NCBI GenBank assembly: GCA_036872755.1
Contig: JAVHNS010000009.1
Location: 620,001 to 684,000 of the forward strand
Source: Orbilia blumenaviensis
Taxonomy: Eukaryota; Ascomycota; Orbiliomycetes; Orbiliales; Orbiliaceae
DNA: 64,000 nucleotides
Direction of reading: 5' to 3'
This document shows, in pieces, positions 47,785 to 59,605 of the stretch. Both the position numbers and the translations under genes were made by a program. Under the pieces are notes generated by a model. The model searched no databases. It was given only the letters and a program-made list of their open reading frames with translations, and was not told the DNA's origin. The stretch's first letter is position 1, and every line of letters begins with the position of its first letter.

Positions 47785-48150
47785 AGAGGTTTCTATTAGC
47801 CAGCGTTAATTGTATATTGGCTTTTATATCGCATGCAGATGGGGAGCATAAGTTCCCGGACATGAGAAACTATTTGACGAAGTATCTAGCTAGTATTATA
47901 ATATTGAAAATCTATAATACCCAGTCACAAACCAAATATATCGTAACACAGTTCTATCGCAATGAGATTTGTAGTTCGAAACGCCCCCGCAAAAGGTCAC
48001 ACCAGTATATAAGCTACCAGGGTATATTTCCCCCCCCCAAAAGACGAAACGAAAAGAGAAACATGCAAAGTCTATGAATAAGGTAATGAAGGGCACAAAC
48101 ATAAACAACCTCTCTTTTATTTCTTCTATCTTTTCTTGTCTTTTTTTTTT
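47785..48150. other. Convergent 3' intergenic region
   Basis: Shared 3' flank of Ask1 (+) and the nucleotidase gene (-), with a C9 run at about 48029. Nothing else. Confidence 0.5.
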
Positions 48151-49045
48151 TCACTCTGGTTTAAACAACTCTGGGAAGACTGTCGGGAGTTCCTTCAAAT
48201 TTCTAATTTGGAACTTCGACGGCTTTACCGCTGGTTCGTGGATGCCTTCTTCCAGAAAATGGGCCGTCGTCCAGCCGAACTCTGTTCCACCTCTGCAGTT
48301 CGCCGGGCTGTCATCCACGAAGAAGCATTTCGACTTGTCTGTCACACTAGCCTCCTTCATCGCTGTTTTTATCAAACCCCCCCAAAAGTTAGTACATAAG
48401 AACCAGATATAAGTAACAGCATACTATATAAATAAACAATAATATAACCAACCTTTCAAAAAAGCCTCCCCCTTAGGCTTACAAACCAACTTCTCCTCCG
48501 CATAATCACAAAAGGTAATCCCCTCAAACAGATCATCCACCCCCAGAATCCTCACAACCCTCTTCCCATGGTTAACATACGCATTAGTAAACAACCACAT
48601 CTTAACCTTCGACTTATCAACCCTCTCCAGCAGTTTTCTAAGTTCCAAATCGGGTTCTAGGATATCTTCTAGCGGGAGGGCATCGTCTACTTCGGCGTTG
48701 TACTCCAGCGCATCGATCTTGTGGTGACGGATCAGTCCGTCCAGGGCGAGGCCGTAGTCTTTATAATAGCGTTGGTGGAGGGTTATGGCGTCCGCGCGGT
48801 CGAGGGAGAGGTGGTGTTCGAAGTAGTCGTGGATGAGGAGTTGCATGCGGTCGTGGATTTTGAAATTGCGGGAGTAGAGCTGGAGGGGTGCGCGCGCGCA
48901 GCCGTTGATGTTAGTAACGGCTATATATATATAGTGGATGAGATCCTGTAGGTATAAGGTGGATATGGGGACATACGCAATTGTCGATGTCGAAGAAGAG
49001 GACGAGCCGCTCGTCTGGCGTCGAGGAAGATGGTAGCGATGACAT
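48151..49045 (-). CDS. Pyrimidine 5'-nucleotidase, HAD family (Sdt1/Phm8-like)
   Basis: Exons on the minus strand: 49045-48977, 48879-48453 and 48362-48151, giving 235 residues. HAD motif I is FFDIDNC joined to LYSRNFKIHD, so the nucleophile is Asp19 and Asp21 the acid/base. Motif II is WLFTNAY, motif III the Lys in CKPKGEAF, and motif IV is FFVDDSPANC. Sdt1/Phm8-type enzymes dephosphorylate UMP, CMP or other nucleoside monophosphates and act in nucleotide salvage or phosphate starvation. Intron 1 has a TACTAAC branch. The start MSSLPSSS is preferred over an in-frame ATG at 49117, which adds 24 residues unlike the family N-terminus. Convergent with Ask1. Confidence 0.9.
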
Positions 49046-49925
49046 GGCTATGGTTTCGATCGTAGTCGATGATACCCCTGTGTGTGTGTGATGCGGAAAG
49101 CAGGTGAATAAGATCAATCAACGAGATGTTATTCTACAGCACTCAAAGCGAAGCAAGAGTATTACAAAACCCGTATACTTCTTAAAGAGGTCTAGGATCT
49201 AAAGAAGAACTTATTACAAGCGAAGAAGTGACTGTGGGGAAGAAAGAGATTTAGAAAGCTACTGATTGTATCAAGTGAAAAACAGAAGATACAATAGAAG
49301 GGAGGTTTATGTTGTGTTTGTGGTGTTGGATATTTCGTCACCGCATTTTTATAACCCGCGAACGGCGGATTCGCTTTGTCGCGGAATCCCGACGCTTTGA
49401 GTCACAGGCGGCGACAACTTGGGAAGCTAGTGCTTAAAGTTAATCATGATTAATCAGCAGATATGCATTGAGCTCTCGAAGATATCTGCTTTAAGAAGGT
49501 GAATTGGCATCCTATAACTGAAGCACATATTGATCCGGTAATCCAATTGCGTATTGCAATATCGGGCGTCGATATCGATTGAGCCAATGACCAGGATAAC
49601 ACTACCGAATCAAGTGGCGTAGTCCCTTCCATGGATCCAGCGCATTGGGTTTGGTTCGCGAATTCGGTCCTATAAAATGCAGCCTTGGAGCTACGGGTCC
49701 AGGGTCCTCCAGCTTCAAACCGGCACCTCGTATTCTCTTGCTTAGTTCCAAAATTATACCCCCTAGCTCAAGTAGCCAAAAGTTATACATCGGTTCATTA
49801 GTCATAATTGTATTCGTAATCAGCTGCTAAGTTACAGATGAATTTAGAGAAGAAGAAAAAAATATCATTCATAGCAGCACGCCGACCCCGCCAAATAACA
49901 ATACAGTACAGTATACACACACTGG
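49046..49925. other. Intergenic
   Basis: 880 nt between the nucleotidase 5' end and the tail frame behind Sec5. No gene, RNA or repeat seen. Confidence 0.5.
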
Positions 49926-50441
49926 CTACTTTGAACGACGGAAGAAATTAAAGAACTCCCCAGCCCAACCCCCAGACCCATACCTTGGCAAGCTTGGGTC
50001 GGCAGCCTCCTGGGCTCGCATGGTCTGTATTTTGATTTCAGCACCTCTTCGAACAGAGGGCTTCCTGACCACCGATGTCACCCCTTCTAGCTCTCTTATA
50101 TAGCCTCGAAGCCCGCCACCTCTGCCCGCCTCCACCGACCCCATAAGCCTGTTGCCCATCTCTGGTCTCCCGGCCTGGTTCTGGGCCTCTTCGGCCCTCC
50201 TAGCATGTTCCACAACTGAAATCATCTGCCCCGTCCTCCTTAAAGTACCAGTCCTCCTCATTTCCTGAGCCCTGTGTCTCCTGGTTTCCTTAGTCGGCTC
50301 ATTCCTCGCCCGCGCACTCCAGTGAACACCACTGCTTTCGGCAATGGGCCTGACACCCCTGCTTCCATGCCCTCTTCTCTGCTGCTGCTCCATCCCTTGT
50401 TCTTTATGCTGGCGCAAAACACTCTCACCACGAGGCGTGGA
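49926..50441 (-). other. 171-codon open frame continuing in phase past the Sec5 stop codon
   Basis: After the Sec5 TAG (50442-50444) the same frame stays open for 171 codons, from STPRGESVLRQ to GEFFNFFRRSK, with stop at 49926-49928. The sequence is Arg/Gln/Gly-rich with a more ordered end (SLPRYGSGGWAGEFFNFF). The first internal ATG is at 50391-50393. Options are stop-codon readthrough, an intron I could not place that skips the TAG, a nonsense change in this strain, or a separate small gene. A GTAACG donor with acceptor GATTTAG gives a 35-nt intron but the wrong phase. Confidence 0.35.
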
Positions 50442-53400
50442 CTAAATCCCCGTGGCAGGTCCCGGCTTCGCGTTACCCCCATTTGGGCCGTTTGCCGGAG
50501 GCGCCTTCTTCTGTCTAAAGCATAAGAACTCAGCGCGAGTATTCCTTCTCAATCCCATCAAAACGTTCCTCAGATCCGCCAATTCCTTGTGTAAAGCCGC
50601 ACGACTTGGTCCGTCACTTCGTCTGTCCAGCTCGACGTAAATCTCACTTTGAAGTTCCTGCGCTCGCTGCGTGACAAACTGCCCCAAGGTTTGGTTGACA
50701 AACTCGACGTCAAGAGTAGCCTGCAACAGTGCGTTGAGGCCGAATTTTGTCGTTGGGTGAGCCTTGAACGTATTGAGCATTGCGAGAGAAAACGACTCGA
50801 GCATATACGATATTATGCGCTGTAGCAGAGTCGGTGCTGTAGTGACGACTTGTGAGTGAACAAGGACGATCTGAAGGAGGGCTTCGTGGATGTATGGCGT
50901 AACAGCAGCTGCTTTGTTCTCGGGAATCCAATTTGGTGTTATCAAACCGGTTCTGATGGTATCCTCCAATGCCATGACACGCGGTCTTGTATAAGCCTCG
51001 AAGAGCTGGTTGTCGATCTGGGCAAGTGTCTCCTTGACAAGCTGTTTGACACTATTTGTTAGCCTCTCTTCACTACGCCCCAATGACGAAGGAGCTTACA
51101 TTTGAATCCTCAGTCAACGGAATACCGAATGCATTCTCAAACTGCTCGAGGAGCTGTGGAACCGCATGGGCTTTGATTTCTTGAAGATTGCTCAGCGTCA
51201 ATAGAACTCTCACATTCTACCACAAAACGTTAGCATTTCATCTTAAAATCGGTACGGAAACGTCCACTTACAGGGTCGTTCTTATCAACGGAGAAAGCCA
51301 ATCCAGACTGCCCAGCCGTTGTAGATGTTGCATTATTATTAACTGTCTCCGCAACTTCGTCTTCCTCTTGACTAGCGTCTTTTGGTGGCTTCACCGAATT
51401 CTGATAGCATCCGCTTAAAGCAGCATACAATGATCGTCTGAACTGCTGTCTGACAAATGCGACCAATGAAGTAGCAGGTGGTGTAATCGCCGGATTATCA
51501 GGTCCAGCCCTCGCCCTATTAACGTGAAGGATTTCCTGTAACCCTAGAATAATAGCTCTCTCAACTGCAAGAAACTGACTGGGAAGCTTGGTGATAGCCT
51601 TATTCTGCGATGATCGAGTCCAATCTTCAAGCACTTTGAAATTAGAGGAATCTTTCTGCCATGCGAAGCAAACTCCATGAACAGCTCTTTCTCTGGCTGT
51701 TGCAACCATCATGCGGAGTTGATCAGTAGCCCTTCTTCCTATTGGGAGTTTTGACAACTCTGCGGCGGCGGTTCCGACCATACCCAGAATTTGGGCAAGA
51801 TAGTATGTTCCAGCAACAGAGTTACCATTCGGGGGTAGGAAAGCGTAACCGTCGGTTGGCAAATTCGATCCCTTCTTTTGAAGTTGAAGCCATGAATCCG
51901 GTGTCTGTCCTGAGTTCATGGTAGCGGACATCGGCGTTTGTGGAACTCCGGTAGATGGTGTCGTAGGGAGAGAGTCAGGCGACATGGGAGTTACTGGGGA
52001 CATCAATGCGCTAATATCTTCGATTGGTGGATTGTTAAAAAACTCTGTAATCGATGACACTAACGAAGTGAGCAAATCTTCACCACCCTTTCTTAGCTGA
52101 GCGACCTTATCCTCGGTAAGATGGTGGTGCTTGAAGCCCGCTTCGTCATGTCCGATCGGCAGATTCTTCTGTGTCTTTCCATCAATGAAGTTCTGAGCAA
52201 TAGTCCAGAAGCTCACGAGTTCTCCTAGAAGCCCTTCGCTTGGAGAAAGTGTAGCCGTCATGATTGATTTGAGAAGCTCCCAGAACGCCATTACCAGAGG
52301 TGTGTCATAACCGTCCGCATTGCGACGCATCGGAGATCTTAGGTAGTGAGCATAAACGTCAGAAGCGGGTTCGGGTGCGATGGCGACTCGTCGTCGTAAT
52401 GCTATAGCAAGCTGCATTAGTATTTCGTAACGCTCAGAGAAGTAAATGGTCGATCCCGTACCTTCGATTTCCATACGAGAACGCTCGAAACTAGTAGTGA
52501 TCTTGGCTTTCAAAGCATCATAACGCGAAATTAACCAGACCCAGATTGGGTTCTCTTCCACTCCAAGTTCAAGGAGGATGCTATGTCAACGTTAGCAGCT
52601 ATTCGAAATTCCAGCAATTGACTCGGGTCCAACATACGCAATCAAATCAATGAAGTTATCATCCTGGCTAGTCTCCATAAGGCGCCGGTATGTCTCCCGT
52701 TTGTAATCTTTGATCACCTCCTCAACTTCAGCCCACATCCTTTCAGCAATAATAATGCGATGGATATCGAGCTCTGTAGGTGGTCTTCCAGGAACAAGGA
52801 TAGCCCTTGCCGATTCAACTGTAGATCTTGCTTTGAAGTATTCTTCTTTCAGCGTATCATAGTCCTTACGTTTGATAGCGTCCACGATGATACCACTCAT
52901 GTCGAAGACCTCGCGGTATTTGTCGATACTCTTCAGCAAAAATCTCAGCTTGTCTTCTCTCTCCTGGTTCTCCATGACGGGTCCAAACAGTGTTTCGGCT
53001 TGTGCTTGGGCAGCATTAAGCGGTGTTCGGATAGTCTTTAAACCCCATTCCTCTTCCTTGGTAAGTCTGAATGTCACCTCTTCCTCTCCTTCACGATTCA
53101 GAGCTGTACTCCCTGCCCTCATTTCTTTATAAACGGAATCTATGGTGCTCTTGGCCAGCACAAATCTCTCGAAGTTATTCGATACAAGCAACTTAAGCGC
53201 AGATGACTTCTGATTGATGCTGTTGGTCAAGTGTTCCAATCCGTTCTGTAGATCGTCTACGTCGCTGTACATGTGGACATCTCGTAGGAAATCGCCCGGC
53301 GAGAAGGTCTTGGAGGAGATCAGGTATTTGTTACCTGGATTACGAACAGTTATTAGCTTCCGGTCAGAATATTAGGTGTAGGTAGTTGCCGAGAACTTAC

Positions 53401-53839
53401 GAAGTCTCATATTATTCTCCACGTTTCCAATCTCATTCTCCCTCAAGATAGCGACGACCGAATTGCTCTTTCCCAGCGGGTCAGGTTCATCGAGGAGGGT
53501 ATTGTTCTCCCCGCCAGGAACACTAAGCCCAGCTCCAGCAATTTTCCTGATTCCGCCGTCCTGCAAGATCGAGTAACGTCCTGATCCGGTTCTACCGTGT
53601 GTGCTTCCAGAGTTATTCCTGCCGTGGTTTCCGACGGCCTGCCTAGCCGGGCTTCGAGCGGGACTACGCTGAAGACGGCCAGCAGGGGAACCAGATCGTG
53701 TACGTTCCCGATCGGAGGTGGGAGCTCGAGGTTGGTCGGCGGTGTCCTGCTCATCCCATTCTCTTGGGAACATTTCATTCATGTGGTAGTGTTTTAAGAT
53801 GGCCTGGTTAGACATCTGGGGTAGTTTGATGGCCTGCAT
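50442..53839 (-). CDS. SEC5: Exocyst complex component Sec5
   Basis: Exons on the minus strand: 53839-53401, 53334-52638, 52580-51272, 51216-51100 and 51041-50442, giving 1053 residues. The joined region LRNKYLISSKTFSPGDFLRDVHMYSDVDDLQNGLEHL is the conserved Sec5 entry into the helical-bundle (CorEx/CATCHR) core, which continues through NNFERFVLAKSTIDSVYKEM. The N-terminal 150 residues are Ser/Arg-rich and probably disordered. The fifth-exon acceptor was set at CAAACAG because it keeps phase with exon 4, giving EDSN-LVKETLAQID. Sec5 is one of eight exocyst subunits tethering secretory vesicles at the growing tip. An open frame follows the stop in the same phase. Confidence 0.9.
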
Positions 53840-54453
53840 CGTGGTGGTGGTTGGTGAGCTTGGAGCTCAGACGCGAGGGCAGGTGGAATCGATGGAAAGT
53901 GGTTAGGTTGAGGGATGATTAAGGGACGGTGAAAGGATTGATGATGATGACAGAGAGGTGAGATGGGCGTTCGGAGGTTTTGATGTGATGGGATCAGCCA
54001 ATTAATTGTTGATGGAGCGATGGAGCATCACCGCATGGATGGGCGCATGGAGTTAGAGGTGGCCGTGGATAGCTTAAGTTGTCCCAAAGTGGAAGTGTCC
54101 AGGCGAGTCCGCAACAACACAAAATCCACAGCCATTCTGTTGCATTTTGGCCACCCTTAATTGAACTACGAGACCGGTCTCGTTGCGAGACTAAATTGAA
54201 CGAATATCCAGGACTGGTTTTATATCTAGTTGACACTAGATCTATAGCTAAGTGCTTTGATACTAGTACTTATACACAAAAGTCTTAGCACCCCACGGTT
54301 TAAAACGTTTGATATTGCAAAATCAAATTATCAACCAGCCTCGTAGGCCGTTGAGATCAATTGCCCGGCTCTTCTATCCTATCTAATAATTACAGGGTCT
54401 ACTATACTTATCGCTAAGTACTAACATTAAAGCAGTGGTGTAATGGGTATCCG
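53840..54453. other. Intergenic, Sec5 promoter
   Basis: 614 nt between the Sec5 start and the Rrn5-like stop codon. Only short unsupported frames. Confidence 0.5.
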
Positions 54454-56924
54454 TTAAAACAAAACGCTATTTATAAAAACTTGGCCGGATTCGCTCAAAG
54501 ACTCGCCGTCCTCCTTTTCACTAGCCCCAGAATCGTCTTCAGAGTCCATACTATTATTATCTGAAGCTGTGTTTCTTTCGTTTTCTAGAGTTTCTTCCTT
54601 AACCCTCACAGCCCTCTCCTGACTGAATAGCTTCCCATAATATTCTTGCTTCCAAATCGGAATCATTGGGCTGGATTCTTGTCTCCAGTCGCCCCTCTTC
54701 CACCTCTCCAATCTTCTGAATACTCTTAGATCTGGCTCTTCGGGTATCCCTTTATCAGTATCCTTGATCTCCTGTTCAATCCTTTCCTTCTTGTCCTTCC
54801 ATCCACCAAGAATCTTCCACAGCCTTCTTTCTTCGAGTCTTGAGTGAAATTTGTCTATGGCATTCAGATACTTCTCATCCTTGTTGATATAATGCAGCTC
54901 GTCGAGTATGTCCTTCCTTTGTCGCGGTTTCAAGGGTTTGATCGGAGGGGTATGTAGGAAACTCTCGAGGTGGATCGGTGTGTCGAGGTAATTCGCCATC
55001 TCGCTCGCCGTCATTCTCCTGTTCCCGTTCTTCAGGCCTTCCTTTTCTGAAGTTTCTTCTCCTCCTTCTCCTTCTTCGTCATCATCCTCCTCGTCGTTTT
55101 CATCATCATCATCGTCGTCGTCATCGTCATCATAATTGCTTTGGCTGTCGCTCCAGTCTTCTCCTCCATCCAAATCGCCCTGTGTATAGTTGACCTCATC
55201 CTCCTCATCCGTTTCCCAGCCTTCGCCCTCAGCCCCATCCTTCCGGCGCCCCTTCCTCTTCTTAACCGAGTCCGTATAGAATCCAATATCTTCAAAAACC
55301 TTCAATTCCTCCTCAACCATATCATATTCCAAGAATTCAGCCTTCTCCCCCCTCTTCGCCGCCGCATCCCCCAGGATCCTCAATCCAAGCTTCCGTGGTA
55401 AACGCCTCCAGTATTCTTCCGAAGTAAGCGGCATCCCCAGCATCCTCAATGCCGCCAGAACATCCTTCGGCGTGACCTCCCTAGCCTCTTTATGGTGGCT
55501 TGGGACCTTTTCTAGCCGTGAATTGGCTTGGAAAAGGGTTATGTGCAATACTCTCCGTGTGACTGATTCTACGAGAGTTTTTAAATCCTCAAGTGTTTGC
55601 TTGTGGATCGCAGAGCGGCCTAGTTTTTCGTCATATCCCGATGCCATGTATATCCTAAACATCGTGTTAGAATCGGTCACTCACCCTATAACTTTGGAAA
55701 GGAAAATTTAACATACCTCTCAGATAACTTCAACCAGGTCGGGAGGTCGAACAAGCCTTCCGTAGTAGCCTCCTCGCCATCCTCTTTCCCTTCAACTTCT
55801 AGAAGCATATCCAAGGTCACTGAAGCCCCCGCTTTCTTTTCCGCCTCTTTTTCATCCAGCTTTTCCAGAAACCCCCTCATCCTCCCAGCCTCATCATCCA
55901 AAGCCTTTTCACACTCCTCACCAACCTCCACTGCGGCCGGAATATCCTCCCCGAGCAGGAGCTCAAACCTCGTCCTTTGATTCCCCATCAGTCGTCTCTC
56001 CAATCCCCTCTTTAACGCATCCAAATACCCTTGTACTTCAATTACACTCTTAGTCCTGACCTCCTCCGCCAATTGAACCGCATTATGCCCTCCCACCCTC
56101 GGCAAGGCCCTGAAGAACCTTTCTTTCTCCCCGGAGCTCCAGGGCACCCCGCAAACCACTGATTTAAAAAACCGTTCCTCGGGATACACTGTCCGTGTTC
56201 TAGCATCTCTAATAGCCTCATTGAGTAGTTCACGGTAAGGATCATTGATAACTGCCAACGTCTTTCCACGTGACTTCTTATTCTCAGGCATTGGTATCGA
56301 CGCATCCTTTTCCGCGGCTCTTCTCAACTGTCGATGTGTCTTTGCAGCTTCTTTATGGCGAAGTATTGAAAGTAATGCTGTCGGTTCTTCTTCTTCTTCC
56401 GACTCTTCGCCACCGGATTCTTCTGAAGAATATGCATCTTCGAAGTAAAACCTTCGCCGTGGGTTTCCTTTCCCCAGGGTTGTGGGGACCTCGAGCACCT
56501 CCTCGGGCTCACTCGCGGAGTCTACATCCATGCCCTCAACATTCATTCCCTCCACCCCATCACCATTGTCATCAGAATCATTATCATCACCACTACCACC
56601 ACCATTGTCATCCCTATCATCATCATCGCTGATTCTAACCTTCCGTAAAGCCACCCTAACCCTCTTCCGTAACGACAGTCCCACCGCTTCTTCCTCCTCA
56701 TCAACCTCAATCACCCGTTTCCCCGCCAAAACAACCTTAGGCCCACCGCCAGAAACATCCCCACTCTTCCCGGTCTCAGCAACAGCAGCAACAGCAGCAG
56801 CGGCAGTCGGAAATCCTAAACCGGCGTAAAACTCGCTATCATCCTCATCATCGCCAACCTCATCTACCAACCGTCGATCACTGTACCCGCCAGTTGGTGG
56901 AATACGAGAGGAAGATCCAACCAT
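54454..56924 (-). CDS. Rrn5-like subunit of the RNA polymerase I upstream activation factor
   Basis: Exons 56924-55717 and 55654-54454 on the minus strand, joined over a 62-nt intron with a TTCTAAC branch, give 802 residues. A SANT/Myb-like domain lies at about 260-305 (WSSGEKERFFRALPRVGGHNAV). Spanning and following the splice is a histone-fold-like segment (about 415-475) that includes VTPKDVLAALRMLGM. The SANT-plus-histone-fold order matches Rrn5, the UAF subunit that activates rDNA transcription. The flanks are acidic low complexity, including an uninterrupted Asp run near residue 590. Nuclear, probably nucleolar. Sequence identity to yeast Rrn5 cannot be measured here, so the call rests on domain order. 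Confidence 0.78.
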
Positions 56925-59605
56925 ATCCCCTCAGCGCTCCCAAACCGAAACAAAACCGAAAAAAAAAAAGCCCTCCCGGGGGCGGTGTAAAAGGAAAGTG
57001 GGGTTATAACAAATAATACGGTATCACGGGCGAGATCCAAGCAACCCCCTCAACCGTTCAAAAAAAATCACTTGCTGTCTTAGACCAAATTCGCGTGATT
57101 TTTGTTTATACCGTAATATAATGGTGTCTAAGACACTCTTAACGAACCAGAATAAAGTAGTATCAAAAAAAGAGAGAGAGATGGAGAGGTCGAATAAGAT
57201 TTCTTCAAGGCGGCAGGTCGCGTATCTTTCTCTCTGCAAGTAGCTCTGACGATAACGGCTCGTAGCGATGCATGTAGCGTAGCGTGGGGTAAAAGGCCTG
57301 GCAGGTCCTGGTAACGTTACCCGTTGGCTGATTCAGGGTCCTTTTTTTTCTTGGTGGTTTTCCTTTTTTTTCTCTTTCACTTCCTTTTGCCGGATAGTAT
57401 TGGTGGTAGTGGGGTACGCACGCGCTGGATGATTGAACTGGTGATGATGATGGTGATGGCTAAAGTGGTTTGGTTGGCTGACGGTGGCCTAGCTAGCTAA
57501 CACGGCAGGGCAGAGGAGGCAAAAAAAGAACGGGTGTGATCTGATTGATAGTAGCTTTTTCCTTAGCTCTTTGAGGTTCTTTTGGTTAGGGCAAATGTAA
57601 TGCAATCAATCAATCGAATCGCGACTTCCCGGATTTCCGAATTCCGCGACAGTGAGACCTCTCTCCCCTCTTCCCTCGTTCCCCTCCCCCCCTCTCTCCC
57701 TCGAGGCTTCCAGCCAACTTAAGGTCAGTCAGTCAGTCAGCCCTCAAGCCTTTAGACCTTTAGACCTTTCCCGTCTCAACGGACGAACGATCCGTATGAA
57801 CGAGCAAATGACAATTCAAATTCAAACACAATGTGAATGCCTGAGCGTCATCTAGGCAGCTGAACGAATAACAAATGGCCCCCCCCCCCCTCTCTTTCCC
57901 CTCTCCTCCAGAAACAGGGTCGCCGTGATTCCAGACCTACTAAGTTTATCCTCAGCTTGGAGATGGATGGATGTGTGTCTTTCGAGTTCAAAAAAACAAG
58001 AATTTGATCGTAGTTCTGTTCCGCGCGCCCGGGTTCGACGGTTCTGGTTAAGCTTAAACAAACGGATCAGCAACCAACGGACGGGTGGCACAAAAAAACA
58101 TGCCCCCCCCAAAAGCCAAAGTAGCAGCCCTTCCAACCTCACAGCCAACACAAACCAGATCTCAGTATTAGAGACAAAACACGGCACTGGTGACTTGAGC
58201 TTCGAATGGTACAAAGACTAGGAAGAAAGCCGCGCGGTTCGGGGGGGAGGGGGAGGTCTCCCGGGTTCCGGTAGGTGTGCGTATAAGACCGTTTTTCGGT
58301 CTTCATTTTGGAATCAAGAAGGTAAGTAAGTAAAGTAAGTACCTGGTGCAGGTATCATCTGACTTTCATTCCAACCTATCTATGTCTTGAATTAGAGGCA
58401 TAGCCATTGGACCCCGCCCGGTCATATTTTAGCTCGTTAGATCGCTCGTTCGCTCGGTACGATTCCATCCATGTACGGTACGATACGATGTTCACATGGT
58501 AAATTTAATATTATGGAGAAAGTAAAGAAAGTGTTTGTACCCAAATAACCGACCGCTGGACTCTACTCGTCCTGCAGCCTCAAATTTATTTATTTCTGTA
58601 GATGCATTGTAAATATAGTAGTAGTAATACTAGTAGAAGGCACTATAGTATAAGCCTCAGGTTTCCAAAATAAAGGAAAATATAAAAACATAAAGGAAAA
58701 GCAAGGAAAGTAAGAAAGAGAAAAAAAAAGCGACAAAGTGAGAAATAAATTCCAAATTGTACCCCAATTGCAAGTATACTAGAAATTGACCACCAGCCTC
58801 CGATAGAATAGATCCCAACCAGCAAGGACAAATGAAAAAGGGAATCCGATAAACCCTCCTCTAACAAAATTCTTGAACCAGTCAAAGCAAAGTTGTTAAT
58901 GAGTGTGAGTGTGTAACAAGGCAAGAACAATCTTTAGCGTTACAAAAGTAGGTGTAAGATGTAAGATGAAAAAGCACAGATGTAGATATGCTCTTTCTGT
59001 AAGATATTGTTGTACAGTGTATATGGTATGGGCGAGATAATTGTGAGAGAACAAAAAAAAACCGGGATAAACAAAAAAAAAGGGAAAACACAAAAGAAAA
59101 CATGAACGCCAGCTCCCAATTGAAAATAAGGAAAAGATTGATATAAAAATTCAAAAGAAATCGAGGGAATAGCGTAGTGAGTGTGTGGAGCTGGTTGTTT
59201 CAACTATCAAAGTAGAAAGCAAGCAGGTCGCGCAGAAAAATCAAAAACCCAATTTTGATCCCTATATAGAACTCCGTCATGAAATGCCTGAATGGTGGTA
59301 TACAAATGAGAGCAAAAAGAAAAAGAAAAAAAATGAAAAGTAAAGGAAAAAAGGCCGAATATCAAAAGCGGTAAATGAGATGTCGAAAAATAGAAATAAA
59401 ATCAAAGAACCACGCAACTTTTTTAGTTCGTGGTTACCGTCATGGTAGTTTTTTTGTCGTAAAACGGGCGCGGTTCATTCTGCCTTCAATATTCCAGGCA
59501 GACCTTTTTCGAAGAACCAAAATTGAGGACACGCTAAGATTGCAAATCAAAGAAAATGAGAGGAATGAAATCGAAAGAAAAGGGAAATAAAAAAGAAAAG
59601 AGGAT
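56925..59605. other. 2.7-kb intergenic region
   Basis: The promoter of the Rrn5-like gene and the 3' flank of the PH-domain gene. It contains a GTCAGTCA repeat (57723-57740), a C10 run (about 57880), CT-rich stretches and A-rich tracts from 58660 to 59400. Numerous short frames on both strands lack domains. No RNA gene seen. Confidence 0.5.

Noticed and set aside
50442..50500. A 35-nt intron (GTAACG...GATTTAG) removing the Sec5 stop
   Set aside because: Too short for this genome's introns and leaves the wrong phase, giving a stop within a few codons.
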